Positions 18,887 through 31,446 of a stretch of DNA of 64,000 bases are shown here, piece by piece (the first letter of the stretch is position 1; every line of letters starts with the position of its first letter). The notes below the pieces were generated by a model. That model had not been told where the DNA came from. It saw only the letters and a program-made list of their open reading frames with translations, and ran no database searches. The DNA lies in assembly GCA_022651005.1 (NCBI GenBank), contig JALCQD010000001.1:558001-622000 (forward strand). The letters are read 5' to 3'. This DNA comes from Bifidobacteriaceae bacterium. Its GTDB lineage: Bacteria; Actinomycetota; Actinomycetes; Actinomycetales; Bifidobacteriaceae. The position numbers and the translations under genes are program-made.

Positions 18887-20179
18887 ATGGCTGATACGAG
18901 CTCAAGCACGGATATGAACAGCCTGTTGGCGGACCGGAAGGCAACGGCCCACGCAGTGACGAAGACGCTCACTACCCCGGAGTCGAGCCTGCGGCCCTTC
19001 GCCATCACGAACGCGCGCAAGGTCGACGCCTCGGGCATGCTGGATCACTTCTGGGTTGTGGTGACGAGCGGCGTCATTTCGGCATGCGGAACGTCGGATG
19101 CGGAGTTCGAGACCGCACGACGTACCGCCGGTCTCTCCGACTCGGACGTCATTGACGCAGGCGGCCGCCTACTGACGCCCGGTTACGTTGACATCCATGC
19201 ACACGGCGCCTGGGGAAGCTCCTTCGACGACGGCGAGGAAGGCATTGAGCTCGCACGCGCCGGCCATCTGCTGCATGGAACCACGCGACAGGTGCTGAGC
19301 CTCATCACGAATCCGATGGAGGCAATTACCGCCAACTTGGCGACAGTGCGTTCTCTCATGGGCACGCGTCCGGACGTACTGGGAGCCCATCTCGAGGGGC
19401 CGTTCCTCGCACTTGAGCGCAAGGGGGCGCATGATCCAGCGTGCCTGCTGGATCCGGAGCCGTCGGTGGTGTCGCGGCTGCTCGAGGCGGCGGACGGTTG
19501 CCTGCGCCAGATCACGATCGCACCGGAACTGCCGCATGGCATCTCCGCCATTCGGCAGTTCGCCGCCGCTGGCGTGGTGCCGGCCGTAGGGCACTCTAGT
19601 GCCGATTATGAGACCGCACTCGCCGGCTTTGAGGCGGGCGCCACCATCATGACGCACATGTTCAACGCCATGAACGGCATGCACCATCGCAAGCCGGGGC
19701 CCATTCCTGCGGCGGTGCAGGACCCCCGCGTGACCATCGAGCTCATCAACGACGGATTCCACGTGCAGAATCCCATGCTGCGGATGGGCTTCGGATTCGC
19801 TCCGCACCGCGTGGCCTTCGTCACTGACGCCATGAGCGCAACGGGATGCCCAGACGGCCATTATCTGCTGGGTGCTCTCGACGTCAACGTGGTGGACGGG
19901 CATGCCAGACTCGTGTCGAACGGAGCGATTGCCGGCTCTACGCTGCTCCTCGAGAGAGCGGTGCAGCGGGCGGTGCTCACCCTGGGATTTGGTGCCGTTG
20001 CGTCCGTGGAGGCTGCGACGCTGACACCGGCGCGGGCCCTGGGGCTTGACCGGGCCAACTCCGTGACGGGCGCACCGCTGGGATTGGTCGCTCCCGGCTA
20101 TGCAGCAGATCTGCTGCTGCAAGACTCCGGCTCGTGGACCGTCACCGACGTGTGGTGCGCCGGCCGCAAGGTGAAGTGA
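18887..20179 (+). CDS. nagA: N-acetylglucosamine-6-phosphate deacetylase
   Basis: A 430-residue NagA, an amidohydrolase that removes acetate from GlcNAc-6-phosphate before NagB. Metal and substrate motifs are in order: GYVDIHAHG, GAHLEGPFL, VGHSSADYE, MTHMFNAMNGMHHRKPG, and FVTDAMSATG with the catalytic Asp. The N-terminus has about 35 extra residues before the FAITNARKVD strand, longer than typical. It ends the ROK-ROK-nagB-nagA operon and is followed by a hairpin at 20233-20267. Confidence 0.94.
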   Translation: MADTSSSTDMNSLLADRKATAHAVTKTLTTPESSLRPFAITNARKVDASGMLDHFWVVVTSGVISACGTSDAEFETARRTAGLSDSDVIDAGGRLLTPGYVDIHAHGAWGSSFDDGEEGIELARAGHLLHGTTRQVLSLITNPMEAITANLATVRSLMGTRPDVLGAHLEGPFLALERKGAHDPACLLDPEPSVVSRLLEAADGCLRQITIAPELPHGISAIRQFAAAGVVPAVGHSSADYETALAGFEAGATIMTHMFNAMNGMHHRKPGPIPAAVQDPRVTIELINDGFHVQNPMLRMGFGFAPHRVAFVTDAMSATGCPDGHYLLGALDVNVVDGHARLVSNGAIAGSTLLLERAVQRAVLTLGFGAVASVEAATLTPARALGLDRANSVTGAPLGLVAPGYAADLLLQDSGSWTVTDVWCAGRKVK

Positions 20180-20232
20180 CCAGAGCCAGCCTGCAAAACA
20201 GGTAAAAATGAGATAGGTAAAAGAGGTACATC

Positions 20233-20267
20233 CGAGGGGTGCGGGGAAATATTCTCTGCACCCCTCG
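20233..20267 (+). terminator. Rho-independent terminator of the nag operon
   Basis: CGAGGGGTGC pairs perfectly with GCACCCCTCG across a 15-base loop and is followed by TTCTATTTTTC, a good U-rich tail. It lies 53 bp after the nagA stop. Confidence 0.8.
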
Positions 20268-20490
20268 TTCTATTTTTCTGAGCACTTTTGCAATTATCGT
20301 GCGGACGTCGTATATTATCCAACTGAGACCGGTCACAGTTTCAGTGAAGAAAAAAGTCACTATCGACTTTGACGCAGCAAGATGCAGTGATTGGTCGCGA
20401 CGTTCAGCAGTTCGGAACGCCCAGGCAACGAATGCGAGAAAGCACGGGGGAAATCACGCCTTAAGAGGCCAAGGGATTTCTGCTCCGTGT

Positions 20491-20508
20491 TATCGAAACG
20501 TTTCGTTA
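20491..20508 (+). promoter_or_regulatory. LacI-type operator upstream of GH43
   Basis: CGAAACGTTTCG at 20494-20505 is a perfect 12-bp palindrome, extended by TA/TA outside one mismatch. It resembles typical LacI/CcpA-like sites and lies in the 440-bp gap between nagA and the GH43 gene. The rest of that gap contains no gene I can support. The LacI encoded at 23142, in the same cluster, is the best candidate to bind. Confidence 0.55.
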
Positions 20509-20619
20509 AGTCTGAGCCCTCCGCGCCACCGCGCGTCGCCCGCCACATCGCCAGATGCGCACGCCCACCGAGTTGTACCCATGTCTTTTGTCCGCAAAGA
20601 CGCAGAAAGGAAGCACCCC

Positions 20620-21627
20620 TTGACCGACATCCCAAACCCCATTGTGCTTCAGCGCGCTGATCCCTACGTGATCAGGCATAACGGCTGGTATTACTTCACC
20701 GGCTCCTACCCCGCCTACGACCGCATCGTGCTACGCAAGGCCAAGCACCTCGCCGACCTGCAGACGGCCGAAGAGGTCACCATCTGGACCAAACATGAGA
20801 CCGGTCCCATGAGCCACCTCATCTGGGCACCCGAACTCCACCGCGTAAACAACAAGTGGTACATCTACTTTGGATCCGCCCCCAACGACGGCATCGACGA
20901 CGACACGTTCAATCATCGCGTCATGTGCCTCGAGAATGCGGATGACGATCCCATGAGCGACAACTGGGTGGAACGCGGCCAGGTCGACACCGGCTGGGAC
21001 ACCTTCGCTCTCGACGCCACGAGCTTCATCCACAACGGCGACCAGTACCTCGTCTGGGGCCAGCAGGATCTCACCATCCCCGGCCACTCCAATCTCTACA
21101 TCGCCCGCATGGAAAACCCGTGGACGCTGGCAACCAAGGCCGTCATGCTCTGCAAGCCCGAATACGATTGGGAAAAGATCCGCTTCATGGTGTGCGAGGG
21201 CCCATCCGTCGTCACCCATGACGGCAAGATCTACATCACCTACTCCGCATCCGGCACCGGCCCCGAATACGCGATGGGAATGCTCACCGCCAACGAGGAT
21301 GCAGATCTGCTCGACGCCACCTCATGGAAGAAGTCCCCAACCCCCGTTTTCGAAACCAACGAAGCGGCTCACCAGTACGGCCCCGGCCACAACTCGTTCA
21401 CCAAGGACGAGGACGACGTGACCGACGTCATGGTCTACCACGTGCGCAACTACACCGAAATCACGGGCGATCCACTGTATGAACCCAACCGTGAGGCCTG
21501 CGCCAAAACCATCTCCTGGAACGCGGATGGCCCCGTTTTCGGCAAGCCCGCAGCCTTCCCCCGCTGGGCCCCGCAGGCACGCTGCGAGGTGCTACCGGCA
21601 GACGGCTCGCACGTCAACGTCGCGTGA
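20620..21627 (+). CDS. Glycoside hydrolase family 43 enzyme
   Basis: A 335-residue five-bladed propeller glycosidase, cytoplasmic because no signal peptide is present. The catalytic base is in QRADPYVI, the pKa-modulating Asp probably in FALDATSFI, and the general acid Glu in MVCEGPSVV; WAPELHRVNNKWYIYFG is a family landmark. I prefer the TTG at 20620, with GAAAGGAAG just upstream; an in-frame ATG at 20581 would add 13 residues. GH43 enzymes cleave arabinosides, xylosides or galactosides, and the subfamily cannot be assigned by eye. It is followed by a LacY-like symporter, so it likely acts on a short imported oligosaccharide. Confidence 0.85.
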   Translation: MTDIPNPIVLQRADPYVIRHNGWYYFTGSYPAYDRIVLRKAKHLADLQTAEEVTIWTKHETGPMSHLIWAPELHRVNNKWYIYFGSAPNDGIDDDTFNHRVMCLENADDDPMSDNWVERGQVDTGWDTFALDATSFIHNGDQYLVWGQQDLTIPGHSNLYIARMENPWTLATKAVMLCKPEYDWEKIRFMVCEGPSVVTHDGKIYITYSASGTGPEYAMGMLTANEDADLLDATSWKKSPTPVFETNEAAHQYGPGHNSFTKDEDDVTDVMVYHVRNYTEITGDPLYEPNREACAKTISWNADGPVFGKPAAFPRWAPQARCEVLPADGSHVNVA

Positions 21628-21734
21628 GTGCAGATAAGTGCGCAAAGCAACTGAGCAAACAACTTGTAGATAAGCAGTAAATAGAATTTACCGGAGCGGC
21701 ACTCACCACCTACTCCGGACGATGAAAGGAAATC

Positions 21735-23006
21735 ATGAAATCACTGAAGAAGCCCGTCTTCTGGAACTTCGGGTTGCTCTACTTCTTCTACTTCGCCGTC
21801 TGGCAGCTGTGGGCAACCTTCGGCCCCATGTGGCTGCAGGACACCGCCGGTATGAACGCGACCCACATCGGCACCCTGAACACCGTGGCAGCACTCGCCG
21901 CCCTCGTACTCCAGCCTCTGTTCGGCCCCCTGCAGGATCGTCTGGCCCTCAAGAAGAACCTGTTCTACTTCGTAGTCTGCTGCATCCTCTTCCTCGGCCC
22001 GCTCTTCGTGTGGGTCTTCCTTCCGCTCATTCACGCCAATGAGGTCCTCGGCGCAGTGATCGTCGGCATCTACCTGAGCCTCTGCCTCAACGGCGGCGTC
22101 GGCATCATCGAGGCCTACAACGAGCGCAGCTCGCGAGCCTACGACTTCGAGTACGGCCACGCCCGCCTCTTCGGCTCCCTCGCAGGCGCCACCGCCTCCT
22201 TCGTGGGTGGCTACATGTACGCCTCCAACCCCGAGTCCATCTTCTGGGGCATGACCTTCTGCGGCGCAGTGCTCATCGTTCTCATCAGCCTCGTGCGCGT
22301 CCCCAAGGACGCCGTGGAGAAGGCCGAGGGCGTCACCGACGAGAAGCAGGTCGAGGTCACCAAGGCCGACTTCGCCAAGATCTTCAAGGACCGCAGCTTC
22401 TGGGGCTTCGCAATTCTGATCATCGGCTCCGCCACTATGTACGACGTCTTCGATCAGCAGTTCGCCAACTACTTCTCCGGCATGTACGTGCAGCAGAAGC
22501 TTGGCACGCTCGCACAGGGCGAGGCGCTCTTCGCACAGGTCGTCTCCATCCAGATTCTGCTTGAAGCAGCCTTCATGCTCATCATGCCGATGCTCATCAA
22601 CAAGATCGGCGCCAAGACCGGCCTCATCATCTACGGCTCCATCCTGTTCGTCCGCGTGCTGGGCTGCGCCTTCATCCCCAACATCGGCATGCTCATCTTC
22701 TGGCGCCTGCTGGCCTCCCTCGAGATGCCGTTCATGCTCGTCTCCGTGATGAAGTACATCACCCGCGTGTTCGACAAGCGCCTGAGCGCCACCGTCTACA
22801 TGTACGGCTTCGGCACCGCCAAGCAGATCGGCGTCTCCATCTTCTCCATCGTGATGGGTGCGCTCATCACCGGCATCACCTTCAAGCACGCCTACCTCGT
22901 GCTCGCCATCGTGATTGCCGTGCTGGTATGCGTGGGCGCTCTGCTCATGCGTTCCGACACGAAGGCCGTGACTCCTTCCGACTCGAAGGAACAGGTCGCT
23001 GCCTGA
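21735..23006 (+). CDS. LacY-like oligosaccharide:H+ symporter
   Basis: A 423-residue MFS protein of the oligosaccharide:H+ symporter type. It begins NFGLLYFFYFAVWQLWATFGPMWLQD and has QPLFGPLQDRLALKK at loop 2-3 and a short central loop, all as in LacY relatives. GAAAGGAAATC precedes the ATG. It lies between the GH43 gene and a LacI gene on the same strand, so it probably imports the GH43 substrate. GC content is high, especially at third positions. Confidence 0.85.
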   Translation: MKSLKKPVFWNFGLLYFFYFAVWQLWATFGPMWLQDTAGMNATHIGTLNTVAALAALVLQPLFGPLQDRLALKKNLFYFVVCCILFLGPLFVWVFLPLIHANEVLGAVIVGIYLSLCLNGGVGIIEAYNERSSRAYDFEYGHARLFGSLAGATASFVGGYMYASNPESIFWGMTFCGAVLIVLISLVRVPKDAVEKAEGVTDEKQVEVTKADFAKIFKDRSFWGFAILIIGSATMYDVFDQQFANYFSGMYVQQKLGTLAQGEALFAQVVSIQILLEAAFMLIMPMLINKIGAKTGLIIYGSILFVRVLGCAFIPNIGMLIFWRLLASLEMPFMLVSVMKYITRVFDKRLSATVYMYGFGTAKQIGVSIFSIVMGALITGITFKHAYLVLAIVIAVLVCVGALLMRSDTKAVTPSDSKEQVAA

Positions 23007-23011
23007 TCGGT

Positions 23012-23082
23012 AAAGCGCGAACGCTTTCAATCCCCGTCCTCTGGCCTCCCGCCCATGGGAGATCTGGGGCGGGGTTTCTTTT
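23012..23082 (+). promoter_or_regulatory. Inverted repeat and hairpin between symporter and LacI
   Basis: AAAGCG-CGAA-CGCTTT at 23012-23027 is an operator-like inverted repeat. It is followed by a hairpin with CCCCGTCC at 23032 and GGCGGGG ending 23074, then TTTCTTTT, which looks like an intrinsic terminator of the GH43-symporter transcript. The LacI gene would then need its own promoter near 23100. Confidence 0.55.
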
Positions 23083-23141
23083 GCCTCCCGCACCGAAGAT
23101 TGCAGTACCGTTGTACCGTATTACTTACTGAAGGAGTGACC

Positions 23142-24155
23142 ATGCCCAGCGAGAAGATGACGATTCGCGACATTGCCGCACGCGCCGGCGTCTCGCGCGC
23201 CACCGTATCGCGCTATCTCAACGGCGGTCACTGGGTAAGCGATGACGCCGCCGAAAAAGTGCGAAAGGTCATCGATCAAACCGGCTACGTTGCCAACGGC
23301 CACGCTCGCTCCCTCGCCACCGGCCGCTCCAATTCCGCAGCCTTCCTCCTCGGCGAGCCCCAGGAAGTACTCTTCGCCGATCCCAACTTCGCCACCCTGC
23401 TGCGCTCGGTTGCCGACGAACTCGGCCAACGCGGCATGTCCCTCATCATGATGACCACAGATAACGATGCCGAGGAAAAGCGCAACATGGCGTATCTGCG
23501 CGGCGGCCACGTTGACGGAGTTCTGTTGGTGAGCTGGCACAACGGCGCGCGCAAGAGCCTTATTACGTCGCTGCACGACATTGACATGCCGCTCGTAGTG
23601 GCCGAGTACCCTTCGATCGATGTGGATTCCACCAGCTACGTTCACGTGGACGATTACCACGGCGCCGGCAAGGCCGTGGAGTACATGCTTGCGCGCGGAG
23701 GCCGCCGAATTGCGATGATCGCAGGTCCGAAGGGCCCTTCCGGAACGCTTGACCGCGTGCGAGGCTTCAAAGACCGCATGAGCGCCGCGGGACTTGATGC
23801 GGGACTTATCGAATATGGCGATTACTCGCAGGAGTCCGGAAAGGCCGCAGCGTTGCGGCTGCGTGCTCGTGACCCGAAGATTGATTCGATTTTCGTCTCC
23901 TCCGATCCCATGGCGACCGGCGCACTCCAAGCGCTGAAAAGCCAGGGGCTGCGCGTCCCCCAAGACGTTCAGGTGATCGGTTTTGATGACCAGCCCATTG
24001 CGCGGCTTTCGGATCCCAAGCTCACCACCATCCGCCAGCCATTCGCAGAAATAGGCTCTCACATGGTGAGTCAGCTCATCGGGCTCATCAACGGCGACAA
24101 ACCCGCTGGCACAACACTTCCGCTGGAGCTCGTAGTGCGGGAGTCAACGCGGTAG
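23142..24155 (+). CDS. LacI-family transcriptional regulator (GH43 cluster)
   Basis: A 337-residue LacI/GalR protein. The N-terminal HTH is MTIRDIAARAGVSRATVSRYLNGG and the effector domain contains FVSSDPMATGALQALK and VIGFDDQPIA. AAGGAGTGACC before the ATG at 23142 decides the start. It is downstream of and co-oriented with GH43 and the symporter and converges with the ABC/GH42 operon, so it most likely senses the GH43 product and binds CGAAACGTTTCG at 20494. Confidence 0.88.
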   Translation: MPSEKMTIRDIAARAGVSRATVSRYLNGGHWVSDDAAEKVRKVIDQTGYVANGHARSLATGRSNSAAFLLGEPQEVLFADPNFATLLRSVADELGQRGMSLIMMTTDNDAEEKRNMAYLRGGHVDGVLLVSWHNGARKSLITSLHDIDMPLVVAEYPSIDVDSTSYVHVDDYHGAGKAVEYMLARGGRRIAMIAGPKGPSGTLDRVRGFKDRMSAAGLDAGLIEYGDYSQESGKAAALRLRARDPKIDSIFVSSDPMATGALQALKSQGLRVPQDVQVIGFDDQPIARLSDPKLTTIRQPFAEIGSHMVSQLIGLINGDKPAGTTLPLELVVRESTR

Positions 24156-24209
24156 AAGGTGAAGCTAAAGAACCAGGTCACTTCATACGCCTCGATTTAT
24201 CACACAGAA

Positions 24210-24251
24210 AAGGGCGCCCGCCACGGAAGGTGCACCGCGGCGAACGCCCTT
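24210..24251. terminator. Convergent hairpin terminator
   Basis: AAGGGCG at 24210 pairs with CGCCCTT ending 24251. On the minus strand it is followed by TTCTGTG, on the plus strand by TATGTT. It separates the converging LacI and solute-binding protein genes. Confidence 0.6.
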
Positions 24252-24286
24252 ATGTTCAGTTATGTGTGACTACCAGCGAATAACCC

Positions 24287-25639
24287 TTACTTCACTGTGA
24301 AGCCCTGCTGCTTGGCGTAGTCCACAATCTTGGACTGCCATGCTGCAATGCCCTTGCTCAGGGTTGTCTTGCCGGTGAAGGCAGCGCCTGCGGTATCAGC
24401 GTAGATGCCGCGTGCGTAGACTTCGAAGGGCAGGAACTGGTAACCCGTGGTCACGTTCGCAGCGGCCTTGGCCAGCACCGCGTTGAACTTCTGACCACCG
24501 AAGTACTCGTTCTTCTTGCCATCCGAATCGGTGAGAGTCGTCTGGTTGAGGAAGTCGGAGGACTTCAACGTATCGTTGTCGGAGGGGAAGTTACCGGCGT
24601 CGATACGAGTCTTGATGCCCTCGGAATCGTGGCTCACGTAGTCAAGGAACTTATAGGCTGCGTCGGCCTTCTTGGAGGACGAGAGAATGGCGAGCGAAGA
24701 GCCACCGTTCTCGGAGTTTGCGGTCTCACCAGCACTCCACTGAGGCATCTGCGCAACGCGCCAGTTGCCGCTTGCGGAAGGCGCTCCTGAGAGCAGGTTG
24801 GCAGGCATCCACGCACCGGTCAGCAGACCAGCGATGGAGCCATCACCCAGTGCGCGGTTCCAGTCATCGGACCAACCGGCGGTCTTGGTGTCGATGAGAT
24901 CCTCATCGATCATCTTCTGCCAGAACTTCGTGAACTTGGTGGCGCCGGCATCAGAGGTGAGCTTCACCGACACAGTGTCGGTTCCCGTGGTCTTGAACGG
25001 AGTGCCGCCAGCCTGCCACACCATGGAGTCGTAGAATCCGGCATCGCCAGAATCGGAGGTGATGTAGTTACCGGTCTTGGCCTTGATGGTTTTAGCATCC
25101 TGATAGAACTCGTCCCAGGTGGTGGGCGCAGACTTGATGCCCGCCTTGTCGAAGACCTTCTTGTTGTAGAAGAACGCCATGGGGCCCGAATCCATTGGCA
25201 GACCGTAGATGCCGCCGTTGTAGTTGACCGATGCCCAAGTGCCTGGAGTGTAGAAGCTCTGGTGATCCTTGGCGGACGTGTCCGAGAGATCCTTCAGCTG
25301 ACTCTTGATGGCGTACTCAGGAATTGCGTAGTACTCGATCTGGGCCACGTCGGGAGCACCCGAGCCTGCGGCGATGGCGTTGTCAAGGGCGGTGTACTCG
25401 TCCTTGTTGGTGCCAACGTTCTGCAGCTTTACCGTGATGTTGGGGTACTTCTTTTCGAACTTCGGGACCACGTTCTTCAACGCCGGCTCCCAGGCCCATA
25501 CATTGATGGTGACCTTCTCGTTGCTGGAAGTGTCACTTGACGCGGACGATGAGCTCGATGTCGAGCCTCCGCACGCGGCGAGTGAACCCGCCATTGCGAG
25601 CGCTCCAACGAGGGCGATTGCCTTCTTTGTGAACGTCAT
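24287..25639 (-). CDS. ABC sugar transporter solute-binding lipoprotein
   Basis: A 450-residue extracellular family 1 binding protein. The lipoprotein signal ends LAAC with the lipidated Cys at residue 23, followed by a Ser-rich linker. The body has the maltose-binding-type core: KVTINVWAWEPALKNVVPKFEKKYP, PDVAQIEYYAIPEY and LPMDSGPMAFFYNKKVFDKAG. AGGAAAGGAA precedes the ATG. It is the last gene of the permease-permease-GH42-binding protein operon; the hairpin at 25697 just upstream may raise its mRNA level relative to the other genes. Its substrate is probably a galactooligosaccharide, given GH42. No ATPase gene is present, so a shared MsiK-type ATPase elsewhere is expected. Confidence 0.9.
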   Translation of the reverse strand: MTFTKKAIALVGALAMAGSLAACGGSTSSSSSASSDTSSNEKVTINVWAWEPALKNVVPKFEKKYPNITVKLQNVGTNKDEYTALDNAIAAGSGAPDVAQIEYYAIPEYAIKSQLKDLSDTSAKDHQSFYTPGTWASVNYNGGIYGLPMDSGPMAFFYNKKVFDKAGIKSAPTTWDEFYQDAKTIKAKTGNYITSDSGDAGFYDSMVWQAGGTPFKTTGTDTVSVKLTSDAGATKFTKFWQKMIDEDLIDTKTAGWSDDWNRALGDGSIAGLLTGAWMPANLLSGAPSASGNWRVAQMPQWSAGETANSENGGSSLAILSSSKKADAAYKFLDYVSHDSEGIKTRIDAGNFPSDNDTLKSSDFLNQTTLTDSDGKKNEYFGGQKFNAVLAKAAANVTTGYQFLPFEVYARGIYADTAGAAFTGKTTLSKGIAAWQSKIVDYAKQQGFTVK

Positions 25640-25696
25640 TGTTCTTTCCTTTCCTCAAATGGGGTGTTCTTACCAACACCTCACACCTCTCGGCCA

Positions 25697-25712
25697 CCGG
25701 GCGGGTGCCCGG
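25697..25712 (-). promoter_or_regulatory. Intercistronic mRNA hairpin
   Basis: CCGGGC-GGGT-GCCCGG forms a six-pair stem with a four-base loop in the 92-bp gap between GH42 and the binding-protein gene, with a weaker GGTGTT/AACACC pair next to it. No T-run follows, so mRNA stabilisation fits better than termination. Confidence 0.45.
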
Positions 25713-25731
25713 CAGTCAAATTTTCAAATCT

Positions 25732-28915
<3,184 letters not shown>

Positions 28916-28919
<4 letters not shown>

Positions 28920-29935
28920 TTCATCTGCTCCTTCATGCTCCGCAGCTGGACTATGTAGGCGATCGCCATGGTGATTACTGCCATCACGATTGCCAGGGCG
29001 GCGGCGTAATTGCTCTGCCCGCCCATGAAGCTGAGGTTGTAGGCATACATGTTCGGCGTGTAGTACGTGGTAATTGTGTTGCCCGGGACCATGGACTGCA
29101 AGACGCTGGGCTCGTTGAAGAGCTGGAAGCTGCCGATGATCGAGAAGATCACCGTGATGGCGAGGCTGCCCTTGAGTTCCGGCATCTTGATGCGCTTGAC
29201 GATCTGCCATTCCGTGGCCCCGTCGATGGCCGCCGCCTCATACAAGCTGTGCGAGATGGTGGTGAGAGAGGCGTAGAAGATCAGCATGTTGTACCCGGTG
29301 AATTCCCATGTGTTGATGTTGCCGATGGACACGAGAATCCAGTTGGGGTTGAGCACGTCGAAATTCGTGCCGAGCAGGTCGTTGAGCGAACCGATCATGC
29401 CGTACTTCGCGCCGTAGATGAAGCCCCACATGAGTGTGGAGACCACGGCGGGAACCGCGTAGGGCATGAAGGTGCTCACACGGAAGAACTTCATACCGTG
29501 CAGACGCAGGGAATCGAGCGCCAACGCCAGCAACGCGGACAGGGCCAGCATGATGGGCACCTGAACCACGGTGAAGAGCGCCACGCGGCCCACGGACGAC
29601 CAGAACTGCTGATCATGGAAGAGGCGAACGTAGTTGGAGAGACCAGCAAAGACGTCACCGCCGATCATCTTGTGAGTAAAGAAGCTCAGGTAAATGGCGT
29701 AAATCACCGGAATGATGAACACGAAGACGAACACGATCGCGAAAGGCGCCATGAACTTCCATCCGCGCCAATCACGATGATGGCGGTTGGAACCATCCTC
29801 CGCGATGATGTGCTGTGAGCTTGGGCTTTCCGGCGTCACCGTGCGTGCCGTGGTGGAATTCACCACCGCCGCGCCAGTCGCGCCCGTTCCCATGCTCTGT
29901 GTGGCGCTGACCGCGTCACTGTTGACAGTACTCAT
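28916..29935 (-). CDS. ABC sugar transporter permease (MalF type)
   Basis: A 339-residue permease and first gene of the GH42 operon. A polar N-terminus of about 60 residues precedes GWKFMAPFAIVFVFVFIIPVIYAIYLSFF; the EAA loop reads EAAAIDGATEWQIVKRIKMPELKG. GAGGAGGCGAT precedes the ATG at 29935, while the longer frame upstream reads through the control region and is not supported. Promoter and operator candidates are at 30120-30156. Confidence 0.91.
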
Positions 29936-30119
29936 ATCGCCTCCTCGTCGAGGGCTATGCATCCGGGTTGCCCGCCCGGATTCTGGAGTGCTCCAGCGGC
30001 TGCCTCGCCGCTGTGCGATGTTGTGCGAATCCTGCACTTCCGAGAGATTGCGGAGGCAACCGCGCCTCCGAAAACTCCTCGCATGAACACCGCGTGTCCA
30101 GATGTTTACGCTAACTGTT

Positions 30120-30156
30120 TGCGATAACATTGTATCGCACGAGGATGAATGCGCAA
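30120..30156 (-). promoter_or_regulatory. Promoter and operator of the GH42/ABC operon
   Basis: TGCGATA-ACATTG-TATCGCA at 30120-30139 is a seven-base inverted repeat around a six-base spacer. On the minus strand it contains TACAAT (30134-30129) as -10, with TTGCGC (30156-30151) as a weak -35 at 16 bp. A repressor bound here would cover the -10 box. Confidence 0.5.
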
Positions 30157-30194
30157 GCAGGATTTTCAGAATCAGCGTTTCTGGCGAAATGTCG

Positions 30195-30239
30195 GGCATC
30201 GCCGCCGACGGCATCGCCGCCAACGGCGTCGCCGCCAGC
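30195..30239. repeat. Three tandem 15-bp repeats
   Basis: Three consecutive 15-mers read GGCATCGCCGCCGAC, GGCATCGCCGCCAAC and GGCGTCGCCGCCAGC. They sit in the 366-bp divergent region between the ABC operon and lacI. No supported gene covers them. Confidence 0.8.
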
Positions 30240-30274
30240 GAAACGTTTTGACAACCTGCGCTAGCGGCTAGACT
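30239..30274 (+). promoter_or_regulatory. lacI promoter with palindromic operator
   Basis: CGAAACGTTTTG at 30239-30250 matches the GH43 operator CGAAACGTTTCG in 11 of 12 positions. It overlaps the -35 box TTGACA (30248-30253), which is 15 bp from TAGACT (30269-30274). This fits autoregulation of the LacI gene starting at 30302. Confidence 0.55.
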
Positions 30275-30301
30275 GAATTGGGCAAAGGAGACGTGAAGGT
30301 T

Positions 30302-31315
30302 ATGTCATCGACGAAATTCCATCCTGTATCAATGCAGGACGTTGCCCGCGCGGCGGGCGTCTCGGCGCAAACCGTATCGCGAGTGGCCAACGGTTCCGGC
30401 CAGGTGAAGCCGGAAACGCGCAGCGTCGTGGAAGCCGCGATGGACAAGCTCGGCTACCGCCCCAACTTCGCCGCACGAGCGCTGAAACGCGGCCGCTTCA
30501 AGGCCATCGGCGTCGTGATGTTCGACATTCTCGCCACCGGCAACATTCTCACCCTTGAGGGCATTACGCGCGCCGCCAAGGAACAGGGATATGCGGTGAC
30601 GCTCACCATGATGGAAGACGGAGGCGAAAGCCTTGCCGCCGCCGTGGACCGCATGAAAACGCTGCCCGTGGATGGCATCATCGTCGACCTGGAGAAAATG
30701 GTGCCCGACGTGCGCACCTACATGCCGCCGTCCGACCTTCCCCTCACCGTCATTACGAGCGCCAAAGCCGACTACATGAATACCATCGACGAAGACCAGT
30801 ACGGCTGCTCGCGCATGGTGGTGGAATATTTCCTCGAGCGGGGACACACAAACGTGTACTTCGTCAGCGGCCCCACAAATTCCGTGGCGAGTGAGATCCG
30901 CAAGGCGGGATGGCGCGACACCTTGGCAGCCCATGGGATCGTGGCACCTCCCCCGATTCTGGGAGATTGGAACGCCGACTCCGGTTACGCGGCAGGACTT
31001 GAGCTGGCAAAGAAAGACGATTGCACCGCGATTTACGCCGGCAACGACGCTATGGCGAATGGAATCATGAAAGCCCTGGAGGATTCCGGGGTGCGCGTGC
31101 CGGACGATAAGTCGATTATCGGCGTCGACAATTCGCTGCAATCGATGGTGGCGAAACTGGCACTCACCAGCGTGAGCATGGACTTCTCCGCCGTGGGTCA
31201 CAAGGCGTTCGAGATGACGGTGGACGCCATCGAGGGCGCGAAGAACACGACCCCCACGCACACGCTCATTCCCGGAGCCATCGTCGAGCGCTCCTCAGTG
31301 GCGGATCTGCGGTAG
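30302..31315 (+). CDS. LacI-family transcriptional regulator (GH42 operon)
   Basis: A 337-residue LacI/GalR regulator with HTH residues VSMQDVARAAGVSAQTVSRVANG, hinge YRPNFAARALKRG and effector domain landmarks IYAGNDAMANGIMKAL and IIGVDNSLQSM. I chose ATG 30302 (MSSTKFHP) with AAGGAG and GAAGG upstream. It is divergent from the permease-GH42 operon and is its most likely repressor, responding to a galactoside or galactose. Confidence 0.9.
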   Translation: MSSTKFHPVSMQDVARAAGVSAQTVSRVANGSGQVKPETRSVVEAAMDKLGYRPNFAARALKRGRFKAIGVVMFDILATGNILTLEGITRAAKEQGYAVTLTMMEDGGESLAAAVDRMKTLPVDGIIVDLEKMVPDVRTYMPPSDLPLTVITSAKADYMNTIDEDQYGCSRMVVEYFLERGHTNVYFVSGPTNSVASEIRKAGWRDTLAAHGIVAPPPILGDWNADSGYAAGLELAKKDDCTAIYAGNDAMANGIMKALEDSGVRVPDDKSIIGVDNSLQSMVAKLALTSVSMDFSAVGHKAFEMTVDAIEGAKNTTPTHTLIPGAIVERSSVADLR

Positions 31316-31339
31316 GACGGGCTTCGCCGGGTGCAAAAA

Positions 31340-31408
31340 GGGCACTCTCTGTGATTCTAAAAACTCTAGTTTTTCTAGAACCTCTTGAATCACACAATGA
31401 GAGTGCCC
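31340..31408. terminator. Large composite hairpin between convergent genes
   Basis: GGGCACTCTC at 31340 pairs with GAGAGTGCCC ending 31408; GTGATTC/GAATCAC extends the stem after a small bulge, and AAAAACT-CT-AGTTTTT forms an inner hairpin. It lies between the converging LacI and lipoprotein genes and could terminate both. Confidence 0.6.
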
Positions 31409-31446
31409 GATTGGTACCGCTCAGTCAGTCAAGATCCCGACAGGAA

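Noticed and set aside
21741..23093. A 450-codon open frame on the minus strand opposite the LacY-like symporter, rich in His, Glu and Asp.
   Set aside because: Its composition is the typical shadow of a high-GC membrane gene, it has no ribosome binding site or domain, and the plus-strand frame encodes a full MFS protein.
30239..30250. The repeats and operators considered as a CRISPR array.
   Set aside because: Units are contiguous without spacers and no cas genes are present anywhere in the window.
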